NCBI GenBank assembly: GCA_001298545.1
Contig: LJCX01000025.1
Location: 124,001-188,000, forward strand
From: Actinobacteria bacterium OV320
Lineage (GTDB): Bacteria; Actinomycetota; Actinomycetes; Streptomycetales; Streptomycetaceae
Length of the DNA: 64,000 nt
Direction of reading: 5' to 3'
Shown: in pieces, positions 17,735 to 26,412 of the stretch
Position numbering within the stretch: the first letter of the stretch is position 1
Layout: each line of letters begins with the position of its first letter
Notes under the pieces: model-generated
What the model saw: the letters and a program-made list of their open reading frames with translations, nothing else
The model's database searches: none
Told to the model about the DNA's origin: nothing
Made by a program: the position numbers and the translations under genes

Positions 17735-19033
17735 TCAGCGCTCCTCGACCGGGACGAAGTCGCGCTCGACGACGCCCGTGTAGATCTGGCGCGGGCGGCC
17801 GATGCGGGAGCCGGGCTCCTTGATCATCTCGTGCCACTGGGCGATCCAGCCCGGCAGGCGGCCGAGGGCGAACAGGACCGTGAACATCTCGGTCGGGAAG
17901 CCCATGGCCCGGTAGATCAGGCCGGTGTAGAAGTCGACGTTCGGGTAGAGGTTGCGCGAGACGAAGTAGTCGTCGGAGAGCGCGTGCTCCTCCAGCTTCA
18001 GCGCGATGTCCAGCAGCTCGTCGGACTTGCCGAGGGCCGAGAGGACGTCGTGCGCCGCAGCCTTGATGATCTTCGCGCGCGGGTCGAAGGACTTGTACAC
18101 CCGGTGGCCGAAGCCCATCAGGCGGACGCCGTCCTCCTTGTTCTTCACCTTGCGGATGAAGGAGTCGACGTCGCCGCCGTTGGCCTGGATGCCCTCGAGC
18201 ATCTCCAGCACGGACTGGTTGGCGCCGCCGTGCAGCGGGCCCCACAGCGCGGAGATGCCGGCCGAGATCGAGGCGAACATGTTCGCCTGCGAGGAGCCGA
18301 CCAGGCGGACCGTGGACGTCGAACAGTTCTGCTCGTGGTCCGCGTGCAGGATCAGCAGCTTGTCGAGCGCGGAGACGACGACCGGGTCGAGCTCGTACTC
18401 CTGCGCCGGCACCGAGAACGTCATGCGCAGGAAGTTCTCGACGTAGCCGAGGTCGTTGCGCGGGTAGACGAACGGGTGGCCGATCGACTTCTTGTAGGCG
18501 TACGCCGCGATCGTCGGAAGCTTGGCGAGCAGCCGGATGGTGGAGAGGTTGCGCTGCTTCTCGTCGAACGGGTTGTGGCTGTCCTGGTAGAACGTGGACA
18601 GCGCGGAGACCACCGACGACAGCATGGCCATCGGGTGGGCGTCGCGCGGGAAGCCGCGGTAGAAGTTCTTGACGTCCTCGTGCAGCAACGTGTGCTGGGT
18701 GATGTCGCTCTTGAAGACGGACAGCTCGTCGACGGTCGGCAGTTCGCCGTTGATCAACAGGTACGCGACCTCGAGGAAGGTCGACCGCTCGGCCAGCTGC
18801 TCGATCGGGTAGCCGCGGTACCGGAGGATGCCCTGCTCGCCGTCGAGGTAGGTGATGGCGGATTTATAGGCGGCGGTGTTGCCGTAGCCGCTGTCCAGGG
18901 TCACCAGACCGGTCTGGGCGCGAAGCTTCCCGATGTCGAAGCCCTTGTCGCCGACGGTGCTGTCGATCACCGGGTAGGTGTACTCGCCATCGCCGAACCG
19001 CAGTACTACAGCGTTGTTGGTGTGCTCGCTCAC
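17735..19033 (-). CDS. Citrate synthase (type II)
   Basis: 432 residues from the GTG at 19033, which has GAGGGA just upstream; an in-frame ATG at 19045 would add four residues. The enzyme condenses acetyl-CoA with oxaloacetate to start the TCA cycle. Seen are the N-terminal GDKGFDIGKLRAQTGLVTLD small domain of hexameric enzymes, ILRYRGYPIEQLAE, the catalytic-His segments LHADHEQNCSTSTVRLVGSS and LWGPLHGGANQSVLEML, and MGFGHRVYKSFDPRAKIIK with FPTEMFTVLFALGRLPGW. All active-site regions look intact. Cytoplasmic, monocistronic, with a perfect hairpin downstream. Confidence 0.96.
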   Translation of the reverse strand: MSEHTNNAVVLRFGDGEYTYPVIDSTVGDKGFDIGKLRAQTGLVTLDSGYGNTAAYKSAITYLDGEQGILRYRGYPIEQLAERSTFLEVAYLLINGELPTVDELSVFKSDITQHTLLHEDVKNFYRGFPRDAHPMAMLSSVVSALSTFYQDSHNPFDEKQRNLSTIRLLAKLPTIAAYAYKKSIGHPFVYPRNDLGYVENFLRMTFSVPAQEYELDPVVVSALDKLLILHADHEQNCSTSTVRLVGSSQANMFASISAGISALWGPLHGGANQSVLEMLEGIQANGGDVDSFIRKVKNKEDGVRLMGFGHRVYKSFDPRAKIIKAAAHDVLSALGKSDELLDIALKLEEHALSDDYFVSRNLYPNVDFYTGLIYRAMGFPTEMFTVLFALGRLPGWIAQWHEMIKEPGSRIGRPRQIYTGVVERDFVPVEER

Positions 19034-19225
19034 GTCATCCCTCACCGACGTTGTGCCTCTTCTTCGAGGTTGCCCTGACTGTCTCTAACCATCCCCCATT
19101 TGGCGCACGAGAGTGCACTCGGGGTCGACCATTGGGCTTATCGGCGGCACTCAGTGCCGCCAACCAGCTCATCCTGCCGCCTTCGTCACGCTTGGGGAAG
19201 TGCTCTGTGACCTTCACGACTCATT

Positions 19226-19247
19226 TGATCGATCATTTTTTGTGATC
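19226..19247. promoter_or_regulatory. AT-rich palindromes between helicase and citrate synthase genes
   Basis: TGATCGATCA (19226-19235) is a perfect palindrome and overlaps GATCA-N7-TGATC (19231-19247). The stretch is much richer in A/T than its surroundings. It lies about 190-205 bp before the citrate synthase start and 30 bp after the helicase stop, so it may be an operator, part of the citA promoter region or a weak terminator. Confidence 0.35.
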
Positions 19248-19274
19248 TTCCGACGATCCCGCACGAACCGGCCG

Positions 19275-21530
19275 TCAGCGGCCCGCCAGCCGGTGGTCCA
19301 GGGCCGTGCAGCGACGGCCCGCCGACACCGTGCGCACCGCCTGACCGATCGCCTTGCGGGAGCCGACGAGGACGACGAGCTTCTTGGCGCGCGTCACGGC
19401 CGTATACAAGAGGTTCCGTTGAAGCATCATCCATGCTCCCGTGGTGACGGGGATCACCACGGCGGGATATTCACTTCCCTGTGAACGGTGAATGGTGACC
19501 GCGTACGCATGGGCCAGTTCGTCCAGTTCGTCGAACTCGTACGGAACCTCCTCGTCCTCGTCGGTCAGCACCGTGAGGCGCTGGTCGACCGGATCGAGCG
19601 AGGTCACCACGCCCACGGTGCCGTTGAAGACACCGTTCTTCCCCTTGTCGTAATTGTTGCGGATCTGGGTGACCTTGTCGCCGACGCGGAAGACCCGGCC
19701 GCCGAACCGCTTCTCGGGCACGTCGGGGCGGCCGGGGGTGACGGCCTGCTGGAGCAGGCCGTTGAGGGCGCCCGCGCCGGCCGGGCCGCGGTGCATGGGC
19801 GCGAGCACCTGCACGTCCCGGCGCGGGTCCAGGCCGAACTTCGCCGGGATGCGCCGGGCGGCCACGTCCACCGTGAGACGGCCGGCCTCCTCCGTGTCGT
19901 CCTCGACGAAGAGGAAGAAGTCCTTCATGCCGTCGGTGACCGGGTGCTGTCCGGCGTTGATCCGGTGCGCGTTGGTCACCACGCCGGACTGCTGGGCCTG
20001 GCGGAACACGCGCGTGAGGCGCACGGCGGGCACCGGGCTGCCGTCGGCCAGCAGATCGCGCAGCACCTCGCCCGCGCCGACGCTGGGCAACTGGTCGACG
20101 TCCCCCACGAAGAGCAGGTGCGCGCCCGGGGGTACGGCCTTGACCAGTTTGTTGGCGAGGAGCAGATCCAGCATCGACGCCTCGTCGATCACCACCAGGT
20201 CCGCGTCCAGCGGCCGGTCCCGGTCGTAGGCCGCGTCGCCGCCGGGCTTGAGCTCCAGCAGGCGGTGGACGGTGGAGGCCTCGGCGCCGGTCAGCTCGGC
20301 CAGGCGCTTGGCGGCGCGGCCGGTGGGCGCGGCCAGCACGACCTTGGCCTTCCTGGCGCGGGCCAGCTCCACGATCGAGCGGACGGTGAAGGACTTGCCG
20401 CAGCCGGGGCCGCCGGTGAGCACCGCGACCTTCTCGGTCAGCGCGAGCCTGACGGCCGCCTCCTGCTCGGGCGCGAGTGCGGCCTCGGTACGGGACTTCA
20501 GCCACGCCAGCGCCTTGTCCCAGGCCACGTCACGGAAGGCCGGCATCCGGTCCTCGTCGGTGCGCAGCAGGCGCAACAGCTGCGCGGAGAGGGAGAGTTC
20601 GGCGCGGTGGAAGGGGACCAGATAGACGGCGGTAACCGGCTCTCCCCCGTCGGGCGCCGGGACCTTCTCGCGTACGACTCCGGGGTCCTCGCCCTCCTCG
20701 GGCGGCGCCGCGAGTTCGGCGAGGCACTCGATGACCAGGCCGGTGTCGACCTGGAGCAGCTTCACCGCGTCGGCGATCAGCCGCTCCTCGGGGAGGTAGC
20801 AGTGGCCCTGGTCGGTGGCCTGGGAGAGGGCGTACTGGAGGCCCGCCTTGACGCGCTCCGGGCTGTCGTGCGGGATGCCGACGGACTGGGCGATCTTGTC
20901 GGCGGTGAGAAACCCGATGCCCCAGACGTCCGCGGCGAGCCGGTAGGGCTGGTTCTTCACGACGGCGATGGAGGCGTCGCCGTACTTCTTGTAGATGCGC
21001 ACCGCGATGGAGGTGGACACCTCGACGGTCTGGAGGAAGAGCATGACCTCCTTGATCGCCTTCTGCTCCTCCCAGGCGTCGGCGATCTTCTTCGTGCGTT
21101 TCGGGCCGAGGCCGGGGACCTCGATGAGCCGCTTGGGCTCCTCCTCGATGATCCGCAGGGTGTCCATGCCGAAGTGCTGGGTGATGCGGTCGGCGAAGAC
21201 CGGGCCGATGCCCTTGACCAGTCCTGAGCCGAGGTAGCGGCGGATGCCCTGGACCGTGGCGGGCAGGACGGTCGTGTAGTTCTCGACGGTGAACTGCTTG
21301 CCGTACTGCGGGTGGGAGCCCCAGCGACCCTCCATGCGCAGGGACTCGCCGACCTGGGCGCCGAGCAACGCGCCGACGACCGTGAGGAGGTCGCCGCCGC
21401 CTCTGCCGGTGTCGACACGGGCGACCGTGTAGCCGTTCTCCTCGTTCGCGTACGTGATGCGCTCGAGCACGCCTTCCAGCGTGGCCGTACGCCGCTCTCC
21501 CGCTTGGGCGGCCCCCGCCTGATCGGTCAT
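19275..21530 (-). CDS. RecD2-type ATP-dependent DNA helicase
   Basis: 751 residues of SF1B helicase of the RecD2/TraA-like group, which unwinds DNA 5' to 3' outside a RecBCD complex. The N-terminal 200 residues carry helix-hairpin-helix DNA-binding repeats (RYLGSGLVKGIGPVFADRIT and VPGLGPKRTKKIADAW). Helicase motifs follow: Walker A LTGGPGCGKSFTVRS near 373, VVIDEASMLDLLLANK near 448, LLFVGDVDQLPSVGAGEVL, and the C-terminal YAVTIHRSQGSEYPAVVIPV with LYTAVTRAKKLVVLVGS. It is probably involved in repair of stalled or damaged DNA. The ATG at 21530 begins the homologous part. Confidence 0.92.
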   Translation of the reverse strand: MTDQAGAAQAGERRTATLEGVLERITYANEENGYTVARVDTGRGGGDLLTVVGALLGAQVGESLRMEGRWGSHPQYGKQFTVENYTTVLPATVQGIRRYLGSGLVKGIGPVFADRITQHFGMDTLRIIEEEPKRLIEVPGLGPKRTKKIADAWEEQKAIKEVMLFLQTVEVSTSIAVRIYKKYGDASIAVVKNQPYRLAADVWGIGFLTADKIAQSVGIPHDSPERVKAGLQYALSQATDQGHCYLPEERLIADAVKLLQVDTGLVIECLAELAAPPEEGEDPGVVREKVPAPDGGEPVTAVYLVPFHRAELSLSAQLLRLLRTDEDRMPAFRDVAWDKALAWLKSRTEAALAPEQEAAVRLALTEKVAVLTGGPGCGKSFTVRSIVELARARKAKVVLAAPTGRAAKRLAELTGAEASTVHRLLELKPGGDAAYDRDRPLDADLVVIDEASMLDLLLANKLVKAVPPGAHLLFVGDVDQLPSVGAGEVLRDLLADGSPVPAVRLTRVFRQAQQSGVVTNAHRINAGQHPVTDGMKDFFLFVEDDTEEAGRLTVDVAARRIPAKFGLDPRRDVQVLAPMHRGPAGAGALNGLLQQAVTPGRPDVPEKRFGGRVFRVGDKVTQIRNNYDKGKNGVFNGTVGVVTSLDPVDQRLTVLTDEDEEVPYEFDELDELAHAYAVTIHRSQGSEYPAVVIPVTTGAWMMLQRNLLYTAVTRAKKLVVLVGSRKAIGQAVRTVSAGRRCTALDHRLAGR

Positions 21531-21658
21531 GATCCGACGTTACCGCCCGCCACCGACAGGCCCCGGGGGGCGACCGTCGGCGGCCCCCCGGGCGCCCGCC
21601 GGGCACCGTTCATCACGATCCGGTCTCGGGATGCGGTCGAGGGCTTGATTAACCCCCG

Positions 21659-21704
21659 TGTAATCGATTCCAATCCTTCCTACACGTCGATGTAATCGAT
21701 TCCA
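21659..21704 (+). promoter_or_regulatory. Two identical LacI operators before the ribose operon
   Basis: TGTAATCGATTCCA occurs at 21659-21672 and again at 21691-21704, exactly 32 bp apart (about three helical turns). Each has the central palindrome AATCGATT typical of LacI-family operators. They lie 47-92 bp before the lacI start and would let the repressor control its own operon. Confidence 0.8.
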
Positions 21705-21750
21705 CGACCTCGACGTCCATGAACCGAGTCCACAAGGAGGTGGGGCGGCG

Positions 21751-22821
21751 ATGGCGAGCATCAAGGACGTCGCGGCCGAGGCGGGGGTCTCCGTCGCCAC
21801 GGTGTCGCGCGTCCTGAACGACCATCCGTCGGTCAGCGAGGACGCACGCACGCGTGTGCTGGCCGCCGTCGAGGCGCTGGGCTACCGCCCGAACGCCGTC
21901 GCCCGGTCGCTGCGCACCGACCAGACCCGCACCCTGGGCCTGGTCATCAGCGACGTGCTCAACCCGTACTTCACCGAGCTGGCCCGCTCCGTCGAGGAGG
22001 AGGCCCGCGCGCTCGGCTACAGCGTCATCATCGGCAACGCCGACGAGCGGCCCGACCTCCAGGACCACCACGTACGGACCCTGCTGGACCGCCGGATCGA
22101 CGGCCTCCTCGTCTCGCCGACCGACGGCGGCTCGCCGCTGATCGTCGACGCCGCGCGCGCGGGGACGCCGATGGTGTTCGTCGACCGGTGGATCCCGGGC
22201 GTCGACGTGCCGGTGGTGCGGTCGGACGGCCGCGCGGCCGTGCGGGACCTCGTCGCGCATCTGCACGGGCTGGGGCACCGCAGGCTCGCCATCATCGCGG
22301 GCCCCGCCGCCACCACCACCGGCAGCGAGCGCGTCGAGGCCTTCCGGGCCGCCATGGCCGAGTACGGGCTCCCCCTCCCGGACGCCTACATCGGCCAGGG
22401 CGACTTCCAGGCCGAGAGCGGCCGGCGGGTCACCGAGGGCTTCCTCGACCTGGCCGAACCGCCCGAGGTCGTGTTCGCCGCCGACAACCTCATGGCACTG
22501 GGCGCCCTGGACGCGGTACGCGCGCGTGGGCTGCGGGTTCCGCAGGACATCGCGCTCGCCGCGTTCGACGACATCCGCTGGTTCGTGCACACCGACCCAC
22601 CGATCACCGCGATCGCCCAGCCGACGGGCGAACTGGGACGGGCCGCCGTGCGCGCGCTCGTCGACCGCATCGAGGGACGGCCCCCGCAGTCCGTCACCCT
22701 CCCGGCCCGGCTCGTCGTCCGCCGTTCGTGCGGCGAGCCCGCCCACCGAGAGCCGCCCGCTCCCGAGGAGTTCCCCGCCTCCGTGGAGCCGTCCCCCGCA
22801 ATGAACAGGAGCCAGACGTGA
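21751..22821 (+). CDS. rbsR: LacI-family repressor of the ribose operon
   Basis: 356 residues. The N-terminal HTH is canonical: MASIKDVAAEAGVSVATVSR with VLNDHPSVSEDARTRVLAAV and the hinge helix ALGYRPNAVARSLRTDQT. The rest is a periplasmic-binding-like sensor domain (LGLVISDVLNPYFTELARSV, DGLLVSPTDGGSPL, HRRLAIIAGPAATTTGSERV). AAGGAGGTGG precedes the ATG. It overlaps rbsA by four bases (GTGA) and sits behind two identical operators, so it most likely represses the whole operon and releases on ribose or a phosphate of it. The ligand assignment comes from the neighbours. Confidence 0.88.
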   Translation: MASIKDVAAEAGVSVATVSRVLNDHPSVSEDARTRVLAAVEALGYRPNAVARSLRTDQTRTLGLVISDVLNPYFTELARSVEEEARALGYSVIIGNADERPDLQDHHVRTLLDRRIDGLLVSPTDGGSPLIVDAARAGTPMVFVDRWIPGVDVPVVRSDGRAAVRDLVAHLHGLGHRRLAIIAGPAATTTGSERVEAFRAAMAEYGLPLPDAYIGQGDFQAESGRRVTEGFLDLAEPPEVVFAADNLMALGALDAVRARGLRVPQDIALAAFDDIRWFVHTDPPITAIAQPTGELGRAAVRALVDRIEGRPPQSVTLPARLVVRRSCGEPAHREPPAPEEFPASVEPSPAMNRSQT

Positions 22822-24386
22822 GCAACGCGGACGAGTTGCTGCGCATCGAAGGCATACGCAAGACCTTCCCCGGTGTGGTCGCGCTCGACAGCGTCGACTT
22901 CGACCTGCGCCGGGGCGAGGTGCATGTGCTGCTCGGTGAGAACGGCGCGGGCAAGAGCACCCTCATCAAGATGCTCTCCGGTGCCTACCGGCCCGACGCC
23001 GGGCGGATCCTGGCCGACGGCGAAGAGGTGCGCATCCATGGCGCGCAGGACGCCGAGCGCCTCGGGATCGCCACCATCTACCAGGAGTTCAACCTCGTTC
23101 CCGATCTCACCGTCGCCGAGAACATCTTCCTGGGACGGCAGCCGCGCCGCTTCAAGATGATCGACCGGAAGCGGATGGAGACCGAGGCGGCCGCCCTGCT
23201 GGAGCGGGTGGGGGTGAACGTCTCGCCCCGCACGCGCGTGCGTGAACTCGGCATCGCCCGCCTGCAGATGGTCGAGATCGCCAAGGCGCTCAGCCTGAAC
23301 GCGCGCGTGCTGATCATGGACGAGCCGACCGCCGTGCTGACCTCCGAGGAGGTCGAGAAGCTCTTCGCCATCGTGCGCAGGCTGCGCGAGGACGGCGTCG
23401 GCATCGTGTTCATCACGCACCACCTCGAGGAGATCGCCGCCCTCGGCGACCGCGTCACGGTCATCCGGGACGGCAGGAGCGTCGGGCAGGTCCCGGCCAC
23501 CACGCCCGAGGACGAACTCGTACGGCTCATGGTGGGCCGCTCCATCGAGCAGCAGTACCCCAGGGAGCGCGCCGGGACGGGCGCCGCGCTGCTGTCCGTC
23601 GAGGGACTCACGCGGGACGGCGTCTTCCACGACGTCAGCTTCGAGGTGCACGCCGGTGAGGTCGTCGGTGTCGCCGGGCTCGTCGGCGCCGGTCGTACCG
23701 AGGTCGTCCGCGCCGTCTTCGGGGCGGACCCGTACGACCGTGGAGCCGTCCGGGTCGGCGGCGCGCACCTCCCCCGGTACGACGTGAACGCCGCGATGGC
23801 GGCCGGGATCGGGCTCGTGCCCGAGGACCGCAAGGGCCAGGGGCTGGTGCTCGACCAGTCGGTCGAGGAGAACCTCGGGCTCGTCACCATGCGGGCCGCG
23901 ACCCGTGGCGGGCTGGTGGACCTGAAGAGCCAGCACGAGGCGGCGGCGCGGATCGCGGGGCAGCTGGGCGTGCGGATGGCGGGCCTCGGCCAGCAGGTGC
24001 GCACGCTCTCCGGCGGCAACCAGCAGAAGGTCGTCATCGGCAAATGGCTGCTGGCCGACACCAAGGTGCTGATCCTCGACGAGCCGACGCGCGGGATCGA
24101 CGTCGGCGCGAAGGTCGAGATCTACCAGCTCGTCAACGAGCTGACGGCCGCCGGTGCCGCCGTCCTGATGATCTCCAGCGATCTGCCCGAGGTGCTCGGT
24201 ATGAGCGACCGGGTGCTGGTGATGGCCCAGGGCCGGATCGCCGGCGAGCTCTCGGCCGACGAGGCGACCCAGGACTCGGTCATGGCGCTCGCCGTCAGCA
24301 CCGCCCTGCACGACGAAGACCACGAAGACCACGAAGACCACGAGAACGACGAAACCGAAGAACTGGAGGCCGGCCGTGGCCGCTGA
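22818..24386 (+). CDS. rbsA: Ribose ABC transporter, double ATPase subunit
   Basis: 522 residues with two ABC domains, as in RbsA/MglA importers. Domain one: Walker A LLGENGAGKSTLIKM, the signature region RLQMVEIAKALSLNARVLIM with DEPTAVLTSEEV. Domain two: Walker A variant GLVGAGRTEVVRAVFGAD, PEDRKGQGLVLDQSVEENL, and signature LSGGNQQKVVIGKWLL with DEPTRGIDVGAK. The weaker first signature and altered second Walker A are normal for this family. The GTG at 22818 overlaps the repressor stop (GTGA), with AGGAG at 22807-22811. The C-terminus ends in an odd acidic/His tail (DHE repeated three times). Faces the cytoplasm and powers the membrane subunit encoded next. Confidence 0.9.
   Translation: MSNADELLRIEGIRKTFPGVVALDSVDFDLRRGEVHVLLGENGAGKSTLIKMLSGAYRPDAGRILADGEEVRIHGAQDAERLGIATIYQEFNLVPDLTVAENIFLGRQPRRFKMIDRKRMETEAAALLERVGVNVSPRTRVRELGIARLQMVEIAKALSLNARVLIMDEPTAVLTSEEVEKLFAIVRRLREDGVGIVFITHHLEEIAALGDRVTVIRDGRSVGQVPATTPEDELVRLMVGRSIEQQYPRERAGTGAALLSVEGLTRDGVFHDVSFEVHAGEVVGVAGLVGAGRTEVVRAVFGADPYDRGAVRVGGAHLPRYDVNAAMAAGIGLVPEDRKGQGLVLDQSVEENLGLVTMRAATRGGLVDLKSQHEAAARIAGQLGVRMAGLGQQVRTLSGGNQQKVVIGKWLLADTKVLILDEPTRGIDVGAKVEIYQLVNELTAAGAAVLMISSDLPEVLGMSDRVLVMAQGRIAGELSADEATQDSVMALAVSTALHDEDHEDHEDHENDETEELEAGRGR
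24318..24344 (+). repeat. 9-bp tandem repeat encoding Asp-His-Glu
   Basis: GACCACGAA occurs three times in a row (last copy ends GAG), in frame with rbsA, giving three Asp-His-Glu units near the C-terminus. Confidence 0.85.
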
Positions 24387-26328
24387 GACGCTCAAGAGCG
24401 GGACGGGCGCCGGGGGCGCCACGGCGGTCCGCCGTCTGCTCCTCGACAACGGCGCGCTGACCGCGCTGATCGTCCTCGTCATCGCCATGTCGGCGCTGTC
24501 GGGTGACTTCCTGACCACGGACAACCTGCTCAACGTGGGTGTCCAGGCGGCCGTGACCGCCATTCTCGCCTTCGGCGTGACCTTCGTGATCGTCTCGGCG
24601 GGCATCGACCTGTCGGTCGGCTCGGTGGCGGCCCTGTCGGCCACCGTGCTGGCCTGGAGCGCCACGCAGCACGGCGTGCCGGTGGTGCTCGCGGTGGTCC
24701 TGGCCGTCACGACCGGTATCGCGGCCGGCCTGGTGAACGGTTTCCTCATCGCCTACGGCAAGCTGCCGCCGTTCATCGCGACGCTCGCGATGCTGTCGGT
24801 GGCGCGCGGTCTGTCGCTGGTGATCTCCGAGGGCTCGCCGATCGCCTTCCCCGACTCGGTCTCGCACCTCGGTGACACGCTCGGCGGCTGGCTGCCGGTG
24901 CCGGTGCTCGTGATGGTCGTGATGGGGCTCATCGCCGCGTTCGTGCTCGGCCGGACGTACATCGGCCGTTCGATGTACGCCATCGGCGGCAACGAGGAGG
25001 CGGCACGCCTCTCCGGCCTGCGGGTGAAGAAGCAGAAGCTCGCGATCTACGCGCTGTCGGGCGTGTTCGCGGCCGCGGCGGGCGTCGTGCTCGCCTCCCG
25101 GCTGTCCTCCGCGCAGCCGCAGGCCGCCGACGGTTACGAGCTGGACGCGATCGCCGCGGTGGTCATCGGTGGCGCCTCCCTCGCGGGTGGTACGGGCAAG
25201 GCCTCGGGCACCCTGATCGGCGCGCTGATCCTGGCGGTGCTGAGGAACGGTCTGAACCTGCTGTCCGTCTCCGCCTTCTGGCAGCAGGTCGTCATCGGTG
25301 TCGTCATCGCGCTGGCGGTGCTCCTCGACACGGTGCGCCGCAAGGCGGGGGCGACCCCGATGGCGGCCGGGACGGGCAGCGGCGGCGGCAAGGGCCGGCA
25401 GGCGGCGACGTACGGGCTCGCGGCCGTGGTCACCGTGGCGATCGTCGGCGCGACCTCCTTCCTGCACGGCGGCAACGGGGCGAGCGCGAACCCGAAGGTC
25501 GGCCTCGCGCTGTCCACGCTCAACAACCCGTTCTTCGTGCAGATCCAGTCGGGCGCGAAGGCCGAGGCGAAGAAGCTGGGTGTGGACCTGACGGTCACCG
25601 ACGCGCAGAACGACGCCTCGCAGCAGGCCAACCAGCTCCAGAACTTCACCAGTTCCGGCCTCGACTCGATCATCGTCAATCCGGTGGACTCGGACGCGGC
25701 GAGCAACTCGGTGAAGGCCGCCGACAAGGCGAAGATCCCGGTGATCGCGGTCGACCGGGGCGTCAACAAGGCCACGGTGGACGCGCTGGTCGCCTCCGAC
25801 AACGTGGCCGGCGGTGAGCTGGCGGCCAAGGCGGTCGCCGAGAAGCTCGGCGGCACCGGCAAGATCGTGATCCTCCAGGGCCAGGCGGGCACCTCCGCGG
25901 CACGGGAGCGGGCGGAAGGTTTCGCCAAGGGTCTGAAGGCCTACCCCGGCATCCAGGTGCTGGCCCAGCAGCCGGCCGACTTCGACCGCACCAAGGGCCT
26001 CGACGTGATGTCGAACCTGCTCCAGGCGCACCCGGACGTCCAGGGCGTCATCGCCGCCAACGACGAGATGGCGCTCGGCGCGATCAAGGCGCTGGGCTCC
26101 AAGGCCGGCAAGTCGGTCCAGGTCGTCGGCTTCGACGGCACCCCGGACGGGCTGACGGCGGTCAAGAACGGCACGCTGTACGCGTCCGTGGCGCAGCAGC
26201 CGTCCCAGCTGGGCAGGATCGCGGTGGACAACGCACTGAAGGCGCTCCAGGGCAAGAAGGTCGAGAAGACGGTGAAGGTGCCGGTGAAGGTGGTCACGAA
26301 GGAGAACGTGGCCGGCTTCAGCGGCTGA
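24376..26328 (+). CDS. Fused ribose permease and substrate-binding protein
   Basis: 650 residues combining two proteins that are separate in most bacteria. Residues 1-330 are an RbsC-like permease with about ten helices (FGVTFVIVSAGIDLSVGSVA, NGFLIAYGKLPPFIATLAML, GRSMYAIGGNEEAARLSGLR, AVVIGGASLAGGTGKASGTL). After a Gly-rich linker and one more helix (YGLAAVVTVAIVGATSFLHG) comes an RbsB-like sugar-binding domain from about 374 (KVGLALSTLNNPFFVQIQSG ... GLDSIIVNPVDSDAASNSV ... VIAANDEMALGAIKALGS). The last helix would hold the binding domain on the outer face of the membrane, so no lipoprotein anchor is needed. The GTG at 24376 overlaps rbsA by 11 bp with GGAGG at 24365-24369. Confidence 0.9.
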   Translation: MAAETLKSGTGAGGATAVRRLLLDNGALTALIVLVIAMSALSGDFLTTDNLLNVGVQAAVTAILAFGVTFVIVSAGIDLSVGSVAALSATVLAWSATQHGVPVVLAVVLAVTTGIAAGLVNGFLIAYGKLPPFIATLAMLSVARGLSLVISEGSPIAFPDSVSHLGDTLGGWLPVPVLVMVVMGLIAAFVLGRTYIGRSMYAIGGNEEAARLSGLRVKKQKLAIYALSGVFAAAAGVVLASRLSSAQPQAADGYELDAIAAVVIGGASLAGGTGKASGTLIGALILAVLRNGLNLLSVSAFWQQVVIGVVIALAVLLDTVRRKAGATPMAAGTGSGGGKGRQAATYGLAAVVTVAIVGATSFLHGGNGASANPKVGLALSTLNNPFFVQIQSGAKAEAKKLGVDLTVTDAQNDASQQANQLQNFTSSGLDSIIVNPVDSDAASNSVKAADKAKIPVIAVDRGVNKATVDALVASDNVAGGELAAKAVAEKLGGTGKIVILQGQAGTSAARERAEGFAKGLKAYPGIQVLAQQPADFDRTKGLDVMSNLLQAHPDVQGVIAANDEMALGAIKALGSKAGKSVQVVGFDGTPDGLTAVKNGTLYASVAQQPSQLGRIAVDNALKALQGKKVEKTVKVPVKVVTKENVAGFSG

Positions 26329-26340
26329 CATTCGGCGAGC

Positions 26341-26385
26341 GGGCGGACGGTCATCCGGGGGAACACCTCGGGAGACCGTCCGCCC
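26341..26385 (+). promoter_or_regulatory. Intercistronic stem-loop in the ribose operon
   Basis: GGGCGGACGGTC (26341-26352) pairs perfectly with GACCGTCCGCCC (26374-26385) around 21 nt. It lies between the transporter and kinase genes without a T-run, and may stabilise the upstream message or lower kinase expression. Confidence 0.55.
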
Positions 26386-26412
26386 CGAGTCACGTATCAG
26401 GGGAGTCACTTC

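Noticed and set aside
17454..17783. 109-codon frame in the copA-citA gap
   Set aside because: No ribosome binding site, no domain, and its end lies antisense to citA past the terminator hairpin.
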